A DNA stretch of 64,000 nt from Mauremys mutica (lineage: Eukaryota; Chordata; Testudines; Geoemydidae): assembly GCF_020497125.1 (NCBI RefSeq), contig NC_059077.1, positions 27,107,340-27,171,339 of the forward strand. Reading direction: 5' to 3'. Below are positions 37,856 to 49,219 of this stretch, piece by piece; within the stretch, counting starts at the first letter, position 1; every line of letters begins with the position of its first letter. The notes beneath the pieces were generated by a model. The model did not search any database, was not told the origin of the DNA, and saw nothing but the letters and a program-made list of their open reading frames with translations. Both the position numbers and the translations under genes were made by a program.

Positions 37856-38088
37856 TTACCCGAGCGCGTCTCTGGTGAGGCCTGAGCTTCGTCCCGCTCA
37901 GAGCCGCGTGGTGAGGGGGCGGGGCTGTGAGCTCCACGCCGAGCGCAGCGCTCAGCCCAGAGCTCCCAGCCCCGCCCCCTCCCCACGCGGCTCGGAGCGG
38001 GGTGGGGCTCAGGCGCTCGGACGGAGACTCGGCGCTCTATGCGCCGAGGCTCCAGGAGAGGGGCGGAGGCGGGAGCCTCCGCTTTTCT

Positions 38089-38159
38089 CTTGGGGGCCCC
38101 TGCGGAGCCCGGGGCCCGGGGCAAATTGCCCCCTTTGCCCCCCCCCTGGGCGGCCCTGG
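38089..38159 (+). mobile_element. hAT-type MITE 3' fragment, nested
   Basis: CCCGGGGCAAATTGCCCCCT and CCTGGGCGGCCCTG match the right end of 48121-48392. Confidence 0.7.
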
Positions 38160-38222
38160 GGAGCTCCGCGGGCCGCAGGGAAGAGCTCCGCGGGCCGCAT
38201 GTTTGAGACCCCTGAGTTAGGG

Positions 38223-39815
38223 TGATCACATTTATTCATCAAATATAAAACAAACATTCAAGTTCTATGAATTTTACCAGCTGCCAAATGAAGTTTAAGG
38301 ACTATACCCAGCTCATAAGCACCGGGCTGATGATGAAACTAGTGTCAGCATATGAAGCAAAATGTAGCAAATCCTCCTACAGGTCATATGAAATGTCTAG
38401 TAGCAGGACAGAAATAGGATTTATGTTGAACTTGATTGCCTTTCCAATGCCAGCTTGGGAACATACAGTAGCCTAGCAATATATTTGTGTGTATTAATTT
38501 GTTGAGTTCCGTTTGCTGGTGTTTGTTTTTATTTCCCTAAAAAAATCCAAAAAATCCCTAGTACAGGGAGGTGGGAGTAAGTAGTTACCTTTTCTGATCG
38601 TTCTTTTAATACGCCTAACTTCCGACCTAGAGGATAAACTACCCTCTGCTGGAGCAAGAGAGAGTCTACATGCAAGGAATGGATTCCTTAAAGTGGAGAA
38701 CAATACTGTAACAGAGTTTGAACAAAACCACCCATCAGTTCCAGATGACACAGTTTGCCTTTTGCTACAAGCTGAATAAATCTGGTGTTTATTTCAGCTA
38801 TTTTTAGACAGTATCTTCCTGGTGAAAGGTAACCGACTCACCTAATGCATGAGTCACTCCCATAGAATTAGGCATTCTCAAATGAGTACGAATAGCTTCT
38901 CTAACTTCTCTAACCTGGCCTGCAGACTTAGTAACGATACTTTGTAACACACTGATTATAGGAACATGTTTCTTTTCCCAGGCACAGAGACTTTAATGGT
39001 GCAATGCTGGAGGTAAAATACTGGGCCTCGTGCAGCATGCAGTCAGTTACCGTGGCCCTTGAAATCATTGTACCAAGTGTTTGTTGAATGATTGTGATAC
39101 TAAGTGTTTATAAAAGGGGCAAAATCCTGCTCCCAGGGCCCTGTCTTGAGTAACTCAGGTGACTGCTGAGGAATTCTTCAAAGGAATGTGGAAAGAATAA
39201 TGCTTCACTAGATCTGCTACTCAAGCCTAATAGCTAGAGTAGCCTCCAGAGCCGTTACACCCCCTGACACATAAGAGGCAGTAACCAGAAAATCCTTGTA
39301 AATACAGCTCCTTCAGCTGGCCATCACCCTATGCCCAAGCTGGTCTCCATGCTGTGCAAATAGAATGCATGCTCAGTAGAGGCTAAAAGGATCCTGCCCT
39401 CCCTTAACAGAGGAACTACACTAGTTTTGCTGTAGACAAGTTCAGTGCCACCGCAGAGAGGGAGGCAGTGCAGCCTTTGAAAATTAACAAGGAGAGCCTT
39501 CGTGCTTTTCCTGACAACAAAGAGAGAATGCTTAGAGTCCCGTGCACTCACCAGCACAGAGTTGGAGGATGCCATTCTCAGGGGAGCCAAGAATTTCATA
39601 CCAGAGGTCTACTTGCCCTAGCCCCAGATGGAACTTTTAATTGCAACACAGCTTGAGTGGAATATGTGATGAGTTCAGAACCTGGGAGCAGCACAGCCTT
39701 TGGGGGCAAGGAGTTTTTTTTTATAAACAGAGGCAGGGTGATTAAAATAACAAAAGGCTTGTCATTAAAGTAAATTAAGTATTGTTAGATGACCCTGAAA
39801 GCACTGGTGGGCACT
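38223..39815. other. Gene-free intergenic stretch
   Basis: No recognisable gene or repeat. Confidence 0.5.
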
Positions 39816-39890
39816 CCAGTTAAAACATAGGAAACAAAGAGTAGGAATAAATGGTGAAAATGGAGAGAGGTAAATAGTGGTGTCCACCAG

Positions 39891-40631
39891 AGGAGAAGCC
39901 TCCTACTGCAAGACAAACCCAAGAAAGAAACCAACAGGACTCCACTGGCCATCACATACAGTCCCCAGCTAAAGCCCCTCCAATGCATCATCAGGGATCT
40001 ACAACCCATCCTGGACAATGATCCCACACTTTCACAGGCCTTGGGTGGCAGGCCAGTCCTCGCCCACAGACAACCTGCCAACCTGAAGCATATTCTCACC
40101 AGTAACTGCACACCGCACCATTGTAACTCTAGCTCAGGAACCAATCCATGCAACAAGCCTCGATGCCAGCTCTGCCCACATATCTACACCAGCGACACCA
40201 TCACAGGACCTAACCAGATCAGCCACACCATCACCGGTTCATTCACCTGCACATCCACCAATGTAATATATGCCATCATATGCCAGCAATGCCCTTCTGC
40301 TATGTACATCGGCCAAACTGGACAGTCTCTAAGGAAAAGGATAAATGGACACACATCAGATATTAGGAATGGCAATATACAAAAACCTGTAGGAGAATAC
40401 TTCAACCTCCCTAGCCACACAATAGCAGATCTTAAGGTGGCCATCCTCCAGCAAAAAAACTTTAGGACCAGACTTCTAAGAGAAACTGCTGAGCTTCAGT
40501 TCATTTGCAAATTTGACACCATCAGTTTAGGATTAAACAAAGACTGTGAATGGCTTGTCAACTACAGAACCAGTTTCTCCTCCCTTGGTTTTCACACCTC
40601 AACTGCTAGAACAGGGCCTCATCCTCCCTGA
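39891..40631 (+). pseudogene. PLE protein C-terminal fragment with GIY-YIG endonuclease
   Basis: An uninterrupted 246-codon frame from the element's left edge to TGA at 40629-40631, with no ATG near its start because the RT-encoding 5' part was never inserted. It holds the cysteine knuckle CNKPRCQLC (residues about 87-95), NVIYAIICQQC (VIY about 125-127), MYIGQTGQSLRKR (YIG about 139-141) and the downstream NGHTSDIR and KPVGEY elements. The role in the full element is target nicking. The lack of stops suggests a fairly recent insertion. The C-terminus is longer than in copy 1. Confidence 0.9.
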
Positions 40632-40705
40632 TTGATCTAACCTCGTTATCTCTAGCTTGCTTCTTGCTTGCTTATATTTACCTGCCCCTGGAAATTTCCA
40701 CTCTT

Positions 40706-40745
40706 GCATCTGACGAAGTGGGCATTCACCCACGAAAGCTCATGC
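40706..40745 (+). ncRNA. Hammerhead ribozyme-like motif in PLE copy 2
   Basis: Stem I GCAT (40706-40709) pairs with ATGC (40742-40745). The core CTGACGA (40710-40716) is an exact CUGANGA match. One extra A (40717) is followed by stem II GTGGG/CCCAC (40718-40722 with 40729-40733), loop CATTCA. GAAA is at 40734-40737. The palindrome AGCT (40737-40740) replaces stem III, and predicted cleavage is after C40741 (CUC). All invariant core bases appear present except for the additional A before stem II. AGCU can form a 4-bp stem III between two copies, so activity as a dimer is plausible. Confidence 0.78.
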
Positions 40746-42879
40746 TGCAAAACGTCTGTTAGTCTATAAGGTGCCACAGGATTCTTTGCTGCTTTTACAG
40801 AACCAGACTAACACGGCTACCTCTCTGATACTTGACACCAGGGGTCTGTACTGGGACCAATGTTGTTCAACATATTCATAAATGAAGGAGTAAACAGTGA
40901 TGTGGCAAAATTTGCAGATGATACAAAATTACTCAAGATAGTTAAGCCCAGGCAGACTGCAAAGAGTTACAAAGGGATCTCTCAAAACTGGGTGACTGGG
41001 CAACACAATTGCAGATGAAATTTAATGTTGATAAATACAAAGTAATGCACATGGCAAAATATAATCCCAACTATACAAACAAAATGTTGGGGTCTAAATT
41101 AGCTGAACCCATCAATAAAGAGATCTTGGAGTCATTGTTGATAGTCCTCTGAACACATCTGCTCAATCAAAGAAGTGAACAGAATATTGGGAATCATTAG
41201 GAAAGGATAGATAATAAAACAGAAAATATCATATTGCCTCTATATAAATCCATGGCATGCTCACATCTTGAATATTGTGTGCAGATGTGGTTGCCCCATC
41301 TCAAAAATTGGAATTGGAATAGGTACTGAGAAAGGCAACAGAAATGATTAGGAGTATGGAACACCTTTCGTATGAGGAGAGATTAAAAAGACTGGGACTT
41401 TTCAGCTTGGAAAAGAGACAACTAAGGGGGGATATGATAGAGGTCTATAAAATCATGAGTGGGGTGAAGAGAGTAAATAAGGAAGTGTTATTTACTCCTT
41501 CACATAACACAAGAACCAGGATCACCCAATGAAATTAATAGGCAGCAGATTTAAAACAAACATAATTAAGTATTTCTTCACAGTCAACCTGTGGAACTCT
41601 TGGCCTTCACAACATCCCCTGGTAAAAAGTATAACTTGGTTCCAATAAAAACTAGATACGTTCATGGAGGATAGGTCCATCAATGGCTATGAGGCAGGGA
41701 CCCTACACCATGTTCTGCATGTCCCTTACCTCTGTTTGCCAGAAGTTGGGAATGGGCGACAGGGGATGGATCACTTGATTACCTGTCCTGTTCATTCCCT
41801 CTGAAGCACCTGGCATTGGCCACTGTTGGAAGGCAGGATACGGGGCTAGATGGACCATTGGTCTTACCCCATATGGCCACTCTGATGTTCTTATATAGAA
41901 TCCAGATGCATCTGCCCCCACTGTAACCCACTAGAACCACTCCCCTCTCAGAGCTGAGATAGAACCCAGGAGTCCTCATGTGGTCTCTCTCTCTGCAGAG
42001 TTAGTAAGAATATGTTAACATTTTAAACCTAGCGAGTGTCCCTTAAGTGACTTGCCACAAGATGTCAAAACATGTTATTATTAGAGCTGAGTGGGTCTAA
42101 TATTTATTTAATTTTCTTTTGTTTATATAGGAATTAGACACAGGGCTCCTGTCAGCTAACTGCTAAGTTATCGGCCACAAAACTAGAGTTTTCAAGTGCC
42201 GAAGTAGCCCCTGGAATCATGGTTCAAGTTGCCCCGCCCCTGCCAAAATCTGAAATGGTGCCCCTGGCTAGAGACAGGGATTTCCATGAAGGGGTATGCT
42301 TATTTCTCAGGGGAAGTGTTAAGTGAAAAAAGGAAGCCTAATGTGAAAGACCAAGTAAATGAATATAACAAAAGTATTATAGTATGATCAACTTCAGGAG
42401 ACTCCAAGGTCATCTTCATAAATGGCTTCCTGACTCCAAAAGCCTGTCTCACAACCTGTGAAGTTCCACTGACTCCACTGGGGCTGCACAGGGCATAAAA
42501 CAGGGTTGAATTTGGTCCAATAATTTTACAATTTCAACTTGATTCTTTCAAATGGAATAAAAGAGTTGGAGCTTCTTCCTCAAAGCAGGAAGAGCTGACC
42601 ATTGAATTATCCCATCTCACAGGAGAGGAAAAGTTACAGATTTGATTGAAGTCCCTGAACTGGAGGCAGCCTCACAGAACAGGAAGTGAAGAGGATTCAT
42701 GGGAAACAGTCTTGAACTCTGCAGATCCCTAATCAAGCCTCTGAAGCAAATGGCTCCCTGCTGCCATTGGTTCTTCCCTCACCACGACTGTAAAGTGTTG
42801 TACCCACAAGGAGGTTGTTAAATAAAATGAAATAAATGCAATTTATGAAATAAATGCAATAAAATCAATTTAAAATATC

Positions 42880-43400
42880 CTGGGGAAAAATAACATCATA
42901 ACATTTTATCAGCTAATAATGTATACATTTCACACTAAAGTCCCTCATGAAAACAGGCCATTATAAAAAAAATCACATTAATTGACATTAACGGATCTGC
43001 GACAGATTATGCCTGAAGAGAATTTGTCCCTTAATGTGTTTGTCAGCATGGACGGTGTCTGATATATCTAGTGTGCATCATTAATGAGTTAATATTTTGC
43101 ACAGGACTTTGAAATGGGAAGAAGTTATGTTAAATGCTAATTATTATTATTGTTAGTTCATTACAATAATATATATGCTGCAGTCATCTGAAAGGAACAC
43201 AACCATTGTCAAATCTAACAAATCATACAATATGTTTTCAAAGGTACCTTTGTTTACAAATAGACCTGGGAGCTGCATCTGAGCAAAGGGATAATCTAAT
43301 TTAATCCATACAGTTCCATGCAAATTGGCAGAGGACAATTCATTAAAGGAATGCAACTTTAACTGCTAATGTACATAGACAGATACTTTTTCCAGTTTCA
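42880..43400. promoter_or_regulatory. Candidate conserved non-coding element
   Basis: Repeat-free by eye and rich in TAAT-core words (TTAATTGACATTAA, CATTAATGAGTTAAT, GCTAATTATTATTATTG). It has an octamer ATGCAAAT at 43318-43325 and a perfect 14-bp palindrome CAAAGGTACCTTTG at 43239-43252 next to TTTGTTTAC. Such clustering is common in developmental enhancers. This is inference only, as no alignment was possible. Confidence 0.25.
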
Positions 43401-45169
43401 TTTTATGTTTTTTTTTAAAAGACATTTGGTTGTGGGGGTTTTCTTTAACCTTTTTTTAAGAAGTGAAAAAGAGTACAGCTGCAGTCACAAAAATCAATTT
43501 CAAATAGAGATAAAGTCACTCTCATCACAGTATAAAAAAAATGCCACAGACGTGAGCAAAAAATGCCATTAACACAAGTGACAAGGTGCTATGTAACACA
43601 CTATTGACCCTATGTCGGCAAAAGGAAATTCAAAATGTGTGTTATGCAAATATATCTGTCTTGGATGTGTAAATTTCATTCAAATGACAATCACACACTT
43701 CCTCTGTGGCTCATGTTCTGTTTAATCTAATAGATGTTTGTCCATATTTAAAGATAGAGGGACAGATCCACAGCTACTCAGAGCAGCTGCAGAAGAGGAG
43801 GCAACAGTGGCTGAAAAGTGGCCTGGGACTACTGTGAGCAGATTCGGGCTTGGGGATAATTTAGAAAAGCCTTGGAACTGCATTAAATTCTGCCAGCTGG
43901 TAACAAATTTCCAGAGGATTCCCACCCCAGAAAGAATGACTGGAATGCAACAGTGCATCAGCCATGCTTGCTCCTCTGGTCAGAGTTTGGCTGGCTTTCT
44001 ATATTACCTTAGGAGTCATGAGAAGGAACCTGCAATGAGAGAGCATAATCACCCAGGGATTCCCCCTCATTGGGGGGAATCCCCAACTCACCAGATCTGC
44101 TGGAGTAAATGTCAAGGATCTATTCCAGAAATTACTTTTATAGATAGATAGATTCTGGAAAATCCTTAATACTACTAAACTAAATATGTTGTTTTGGCAA
44201 GAAATATGATGACTGGTGAACATACTATAGATTTTGAAGTTAAAATGTTTACCTACTTACAATGCTGGATCCATTGAGAATGTTGCACAGGATTTCCCAG
44301 CTTCTTTTGTATGAGTTTTCTAGTTACTCTTTAAATGCACTTTTCTTGCCTTTTGATGAACCAAAGAAAGACTATTATATAAGATTTGATTCAGAGTAGT
44401 ATTTCCATACTCTGTTATTTTTACATTATATAACAATTTTATTTCAGCATCCAGGTTCAACGTTAGTAATATTCTGTCTCAATGTTGTATGTGTTTTTCT
44501 AAAAATAAATAACTTTTGATATATATGCCAGAAAGGAAAATATGTTACTATATTAGAACTAGCCCTACAAAAATTAAAAACAAAAAAGGGGAAAATAAAC
44601 TTTCCATAAACCAAATTTTACATGTCAGGGGCCTGATTTTTTCCAAGTGCTAAGCAATTCATGAGAGTTACTGAGCACCCTTAGCATGTAGAGTAAGTCT
44701 TCACTGCACAGTTAACCCATGCGTTTACCAGGTTTTAGCCCAAACTCCCTCACCATCATATAAAAAACCCTCTGACCCATGACTGGAGGTGCTTTAAGCC
44801 TGAACTAGCTTATTTGGCTGGGGGGTATAGGTTAGAAAAGGGGCTCCGGTTTAACTTGGGCTGGAACCTACCCACTCTGTAGTGAGGACTCAGGCAATAT
44901 CACTCAAGTGCTGATAGTCCTCCAATGCCTTCCCACAGTTCACCTCGAAGAACAGACAAGTTCTCCCACAATTGACTGGAAAAAATCCTAGCGCAGCTCA
45001 GAACAAAGAAGCCTGGGATACGCCCCGAGACAGACATGGGCAAGTGCAGAAACAGTGAGGACATGATCAAGTGGGTAGAGCTTCGCTCTGGGGAGGGGTA
45101 CCTAGCCTAGGCTAACCTGGGTGCTGAGACCTAGGTCCCAATCTGCGGGGTTAACTGTGCAGGGAAGAT

Positions 45170-45385
45170 ATACCTTCAGGGTACATAAACACTGCAGGAA
45201 CAAAACCCTTCAGCAGCAAGTCTCCGAGTCTGGGTCAACTGATTCAGTCATGTGGGGCTTATGCTACAGGGCTAAAATAGCCATGTCAATGTTCCTGCTC
45301 GGGCTGGAACTCAGGCTCTGACACAGCAGGGCCCGAGGCAGGACGGGTTCAGAGCCCAAGTGGGAATGTCTACACTGCTATTTTT
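45170..45385. repeat. Probable palindromic MITE
   Basis: CAGGGTACATAAACACTGCA on the left and GGGAATGTCTACACTGC on the right resemble the inverted ends of GTCTACACTGC-type turtle MITEs. A related block lies at 44690-44890. Confidence 0.4.
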
Positions 45386-46389
45386 AGTCCCCTAGCATGA
45401 GCTGAAGTCAATGGACCCAGGCTCTGAGACTTGCTGCCGTAAGGTTTTTGTTTGTATTTTTTGCAGCACAGATGAACCCTTGGAGTCTTCAGTGGGAGCA
45501 GAGAGTATGCAGTGCTTCACAGCACGGGGAGATTTTCAGACTTGGCTGGCCAAAGTTGAGCACCTACGTCCATATTTAGGTTCTTGTGGCCTGACGGATG
45601 ACTAGCAACTGCTATTGAACTGCTTAGCACTGCTAGAAATCAAGCCACCTGCTTAGGTGGCTAAAAATGGATTTGGTGCCAAAGTCTCCCATCCTACAGT
45701 TACACAGGTGCTCAACTTGATGCACATTGGATTCAATCAGCCTACGTATCTTAATACAATTAAGCACCTGCATAATTGCTTCCAGGGATTGAGATTAAAT
45801 TTAAACACCCACATTTTAACATTTTGGCCTTTATATTATATTACCAGTTTTAGAGGCTGCCAATCTTCAATATAAACTAAAATTGCTCACACAAAAAAAG
45901 ACATGATGCTAGGAGGCACAAAACTTTCACCACTGGTGTCCTAACAGCAGGTTTTGATTTTCATTTCTGCTGAAAATGCATGTAGTAGATACATCCTAGT
46001 TACTTGTGGACATTTTGTCCGTATTGCAAACCACCAGACCATTTTCTTTAATTGGCTCTCTTTGTTCCCAAGAAGTCAAGATCAGTAGTGAAGATCATGA
46101 TTCAAAAACAATGGCAGGGCTGTAGGTAGACACTATATAGCAGATCTGCTTACACTGCACCTGGCTCTCGTCAGTGCAAACAAGCTTCTAACTTCCATCA
46201 GCACAAAGATCAGAATGAAGGTTTGGTTTGGTTATTTCTTTAAGGAAGCATACTAGGAAGCTAACTAGAACTAAAATGCAAAGATGTTATTCCTATTACA
46301 TGCAAATTGGTTTATTTCTTGTAATCAACACTTTTTCAACACTACCACCTAAGCTCCAACAGCAAAAACATGCACAGGCACAAAGGCAC

Positions 46390-46650
46390 ATTCATAGATT
46401 TTAACACAAGGCCAGAAGGGACCATTATGGTAATCTAATCTGACTGCCTGCATAACACGGACCAAAGAATCTCAGATAATTTGCATCAAGCCCAGAACTT
46501 CTGTTTGAGCTATAGCATATCTTTTGGAAAGATATCTAGTCTTGATTTAAAGGTTGCAAGTGATAGAGAATCTACCACATCACTAAATAAGTTGCTCCAG
46601 TGGTTAATTACCATCAACGTTAGAAATCTGCACCTTATTTCTTGCATGTG
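46390..46650 (-). mobile_element. CR1-type LINE 3' end (antisense)
   Basis: Reads ATAGATTTTAACACAAGGCC then AGAAGGGACCATTATGGTAA, the complement of a CR1 3' end. It continues with GATAGAGAATCTACCACATC and GGTTAATTACCATCAACGTT in the order found in antisense CR1 copies. Confidence 0.7.
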
Positions 46651-47397
46651 GCAGTCTGATAATTATACATGCAAATAAGTATTTGAGTGTATTTGATTTA
46701 TTTGTACTAAAAGAGCAGCTGGTATTTGAATTACTAGAAGGTGCATAGGTGCCACCGTTTTCTAGTTTAGCCCTTGATACTAACAAAGTTTTTTTATTAT
46801 CTCTGCTGCTTTTTATTCACTATATTTAGTCGCTCTAGTGATTTCCGCATAGACAGAAGACTCTCTTGTGGTTACCTGTTTATTAAATGCATGACACTGT
46901 CATTGTGGCCTGATGATTGTTCATGTTGCAAGTGGAATTTCTTCAATTTTTTCAGTTCCACTTTAAGCCTCTTCTTTCCTCTTCAGCTTTTAAATCTTTT
47001 GTGTGGTTATGATTTTCATCTTGATAGTATTACAAGGAATCAGAACACTGAGTTCAAAAGGAAATTCCAGCTTGGTTTCAAGCTTACTAAAACTTCTAAA
47101 TTCTTCTAATGCTTTGCAAGTCTTCACACAATGAACAAACAAGATAAAGCAAATCTGTGTGTAATCTGTCTTGTTATTTTATGACTGTTTTCTAATATGT
47201 TGTCACATGGGATGTTCTAGTAAAAGAACAATATTCATTTTAGAAGCTGATTTTAGTATCCTTGCATTCAAAAGTATACTTCTGATGGCTTTTTCAGTCA
47301 CTTCTCTTATTTCCCCTGCATTTTACAAACTCTTTACATGCATTTGAAACATGGAGCAACTGAACAAGACTGACACATGTGTCTATTTTCTTGCACA

Positions 47398-47400
<3 letters not shown>

Positions 47401-47470
<70 letters not shown>
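47401..47470 (+). repeat. (GT)15(GA)20 compound microsatellite
   Basis: A pure GT run of 30 bp passes directly into a pure GA run of 40 bp. Confidence 0.97.
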
Positions 47471-47473
<3 letters not shown>

Positions 47474-47634
47474 AGGATCTGAGCACCCTCTGTATGTCAA
47501 CTGGAGTTGAGGCAACCATCTCAACATCTCATATGATCAGATTCATAATAAGCAGGAAGTGAAACAGAGAGGAAGCACTAAAGAACAAACAGTGTTCTTC
47601 TGTGCTTAGATTCTATAAATGGACTCTGTGCATA

Positions 47635-47754
47635 GGGTGACCAGACAGCAAGTGTGAAAAATCGGGATGGGAGTGGAGTGGTAATAGGAGCCTATATAAG
47701 GAAAAAACCCAAAAATCGGGACTGTCCCTATAAAATCGGGACATCTGGTCACCC
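47635..47754. mobile_element. TA-flanked palindromic MITE, copy 2
   Basis: Ends GGGTGACCAGACAGCAAG and CATCTGGTCACCC, with TA on each side. In inverse orientation relative to copy 1. Confidence 0.8.
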
Positions 47755-48103
47755 TATCTGTGCAGGAGGTCTCTGTTGATCAGGGGAAACAGGATGTCTC
47801 CTCCTTCCCTATGCTAGTAGTGACTGCTACCCCTGCACTGCACTTACATCCACTTTAAGGCCTCTTTATGCTGCCAGAGAAAAGGCCTATTCAGAGAGCA
47901 AGTAGCATTTTCCAAGGGTAGTTTAGTGACTTTTGTATCTTTGAGGGGTGTTTTGTGCACTGATATTTAGTTCTACGTTAATAGGAGCCTATATAACAAA
48001 AAGACCCAAAAATCGGGACTGTCCCTATAAAATCAGGACATCTGATCACCCTATCTGTGCAGGAAGTCTCTTTGATCAGGAGAAACAGGATGTCTCCTCC
48101 TTC
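47682..48103 (+). repeat. Local 125-bp duplication covering half a MITE
   Basis: Segments 47682-47807 and 47979-48103 are near-identical, from TAATAGGAGCCTATATAA to GATGTCTCCTCCTTC. Each includes the right half of the MITE plus about 50 bp of its non-repeat flank. The inclusion of flank shows that this is a duplication and not a second insertion. Confidence 0.85.
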
Positions 48104-48120
48104 AATAGATTAAAAATCTA

Positions 48121-48392
48121 CAGGGTCGCCCAGAGGATTCAGGGGGCCTGGGGTCTTCGGCGGCTGGGGGCCCTGCTTCGGCGGCAATTCGGCTGCAGGG
48201 GGGTCCTTCCACTTCGGGACTCACCGCCGAAGTGCCCCAAAGACTCGCAGCGGGGGGGCCCCCACCACCGAATTACCCCGAAGACCCGGCACAGTGAAGG
48301 ACCCCGCTCCAGGGACCCCGATAAACTCTCATGGGGGCCCTGCGGGGCCCGGGGCAAATTGCCCCACTTGCCCCCCCCCCTGGGCGGCCCTG
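48121..48392. mobile_element. hAT-type MITE (CAGGGYCGCCCAGAGG family)
   Basis: Termini CAGGGTCGCCCA and TGGGCGGCCCTG. AAAAATCTA flanks both sides (48112-48120 and 48393-48401), an apparent 9-bp repeat that may be an 8-bp duplication plus one matching base. Confidence 0.87.
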
Positions 48393-48528
48393 AAAAATCT
48401 ATTGAAAAAGCAATAAAAAAATTAAGAAAAACAGCCGCTGTGCTACACCTTAGTTTTCAAATATTTTTAATTGTTTATAAAAAGATGCATAAGATTTTAT
48501 CAATTTACCTTCTCAGGCAAATCCTGTG

Positions 48529-48548
48529 CGCACACACACACACACACA
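48529..48548 (+). repeat. Short (CA)n microsatellite
   Basis: About nine CA units. A second short run lies at 48969-48983. Confidence 0.8.
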
Positions 48549-49029
48549 ATTTTGCTGTGCTGCCATAACATATCATTTTGCTATCACACCTTAACAACAG
48601 CAAAAAATAACTTATTTTTTACTTGATTTTGCAGGTGCAAAGGAGGAAGAGCTTTCATACTTTTAACTTGAAAGGCACATAAATAGTTTAATTCGGTGTG
48701 GTTTTTTTCCCAATAGGAAGACCAACATCAGTTAGTCTCAGCTATTTAGTTATATAAAGTGTACTACAGAAAAGCTTTTTATTTTATTCTGAAATTTAAT
48801 TTAGTATTTGAATATGCCAGACTGACAGCACTAGAAACTGAAGTGATTGAACCACAAATTACGCTCCTTCCTTACACCACAGACATGTATGCAGACTCAC
48901 CACTGAAAAATGGTCATCTATCCCTAGAAGTGTGTCCCATTCCAACACATAAACTCTCCCTCTCTCTCACACACACACACACACCCTGTCTACTGTGTCA
49001 ATGTGCCTTAACCAAACTGATAATAAAGC

Positions 49030-49210
49030 AAAATACTTTTTTACACAATTCATAATTAACCTGTGGAATTCACTGCCACGTTTCAGAAAGGCCAAACTCA
49101 TTGGATTCAAAAAAGGATTAGACATTTATATCATAATGAGAACATCTAGTTACATCAGATGAGATTTTTTTTAATAAGGGATATAAACCACATGCTTCAG
49201 GGCACAGGCT
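49030..49210 (+). mobile_element. CR1 LINE fragment
   Basis: TTAACCTGTGGAATTCACTG, then CAAAAAAGGATTAGACATTT and GGGATATAAACCACATGCTT follow the order of a CR1 3' region. It is diverged and truncated at both ends. Confidence 0.75.
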
Positions 49211-49219
49211 TTTTCATCT

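Larger units (their letters stand above)
37195..38214. mobile_element. hAT-type non-autonomous element, very GC-rich
   Basis: A 1,020-bp element with termini CAGGGGTCTCAAAC and GTTTGAGACCCCTG, flanked by perfect 8-bp duplications AGTTAGGG (37187-37194 and 38215-38222). Same terminal family as 4332-5263. It carries a G+C minisatellite and the 3' end of a different hAT family at about 38089-38159. Just before its right end, GAGCTCCGCGGGCCGCA occurs twice, near 38161 and 38183. The density of CpG makes it look like a CpG island, but no promoter or gene is associated. The long open frames on both strands reflect the absence of A/T-rich stop codons. Confidence 0.9.
39891..40835 (+). mobile_element. 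Penelope-like retroelement, copy 2, inside CR1
   Basis: A 5'-truncated PLE of about 945 bp inserted in CR1, with CACCAG on both sides (39885-39890 and 40836-40841) as a probable 6-bp target duplication. It contains the C-terminal ORF (39891-40631), a spacer, a hammerhead-like motif (40706-40745) and a terminal sequence ending CAGACTAACACGGCTACCTC then TCTGATACTTGA. Unlike copy 1 it has no inverted 5' piece. Confidence 0.9.
39822..41896 (+). mobile_element. CR1 LINE 3' half, split by a PLE
   Basis: The CR1 sequence begins near ACATAGGAAACAAAGAG and runs to GGTGTCCACCAG (39890). It resumes at 40842 with GGGTCTGTACTGGGACC and continues to the CR1 3' end (GACCATTGGTCTTACCCCAT) near 41896. The reverse-transcriptase catalytic region is visible as FADDTK at about 40911. 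The maturase-like C-terminal phrase YEERLKRLGLFSLEKRQLRG is at about 41371-41430. Frameshifts and stops make it inactive. Joining the two flanks restores the expected CR1 order, which fixes the PLE insertion point. Confidence 0.93.
41900..46385. other. Gene-free intergenic stretch
   Basis: No gene recognised. It contains a homeobox-motif-rich AT block (42880-43400) and palindromic MITE-like sequence (44690-45390), listed separately. Confidence 0.55.

Noticed and set aside
37209..38229. Gly/Pro/Arg-rich open frames on both strands
   Set aside because: They lie wholly or mostly inside a hAT element with proven target duplications and reflect GC content, not selection.
47401..47470. Regularly spaced repeat as a possible CRISPR-like array
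   Set aside because: It is a simple GT/GA microsatellite; there are no direct repeats with unique spacers anywhere in the window.
47948..48568. 206-residue open frame
   Set aside because: It crosses a partial MITE and a complete hAT element with target duplications.
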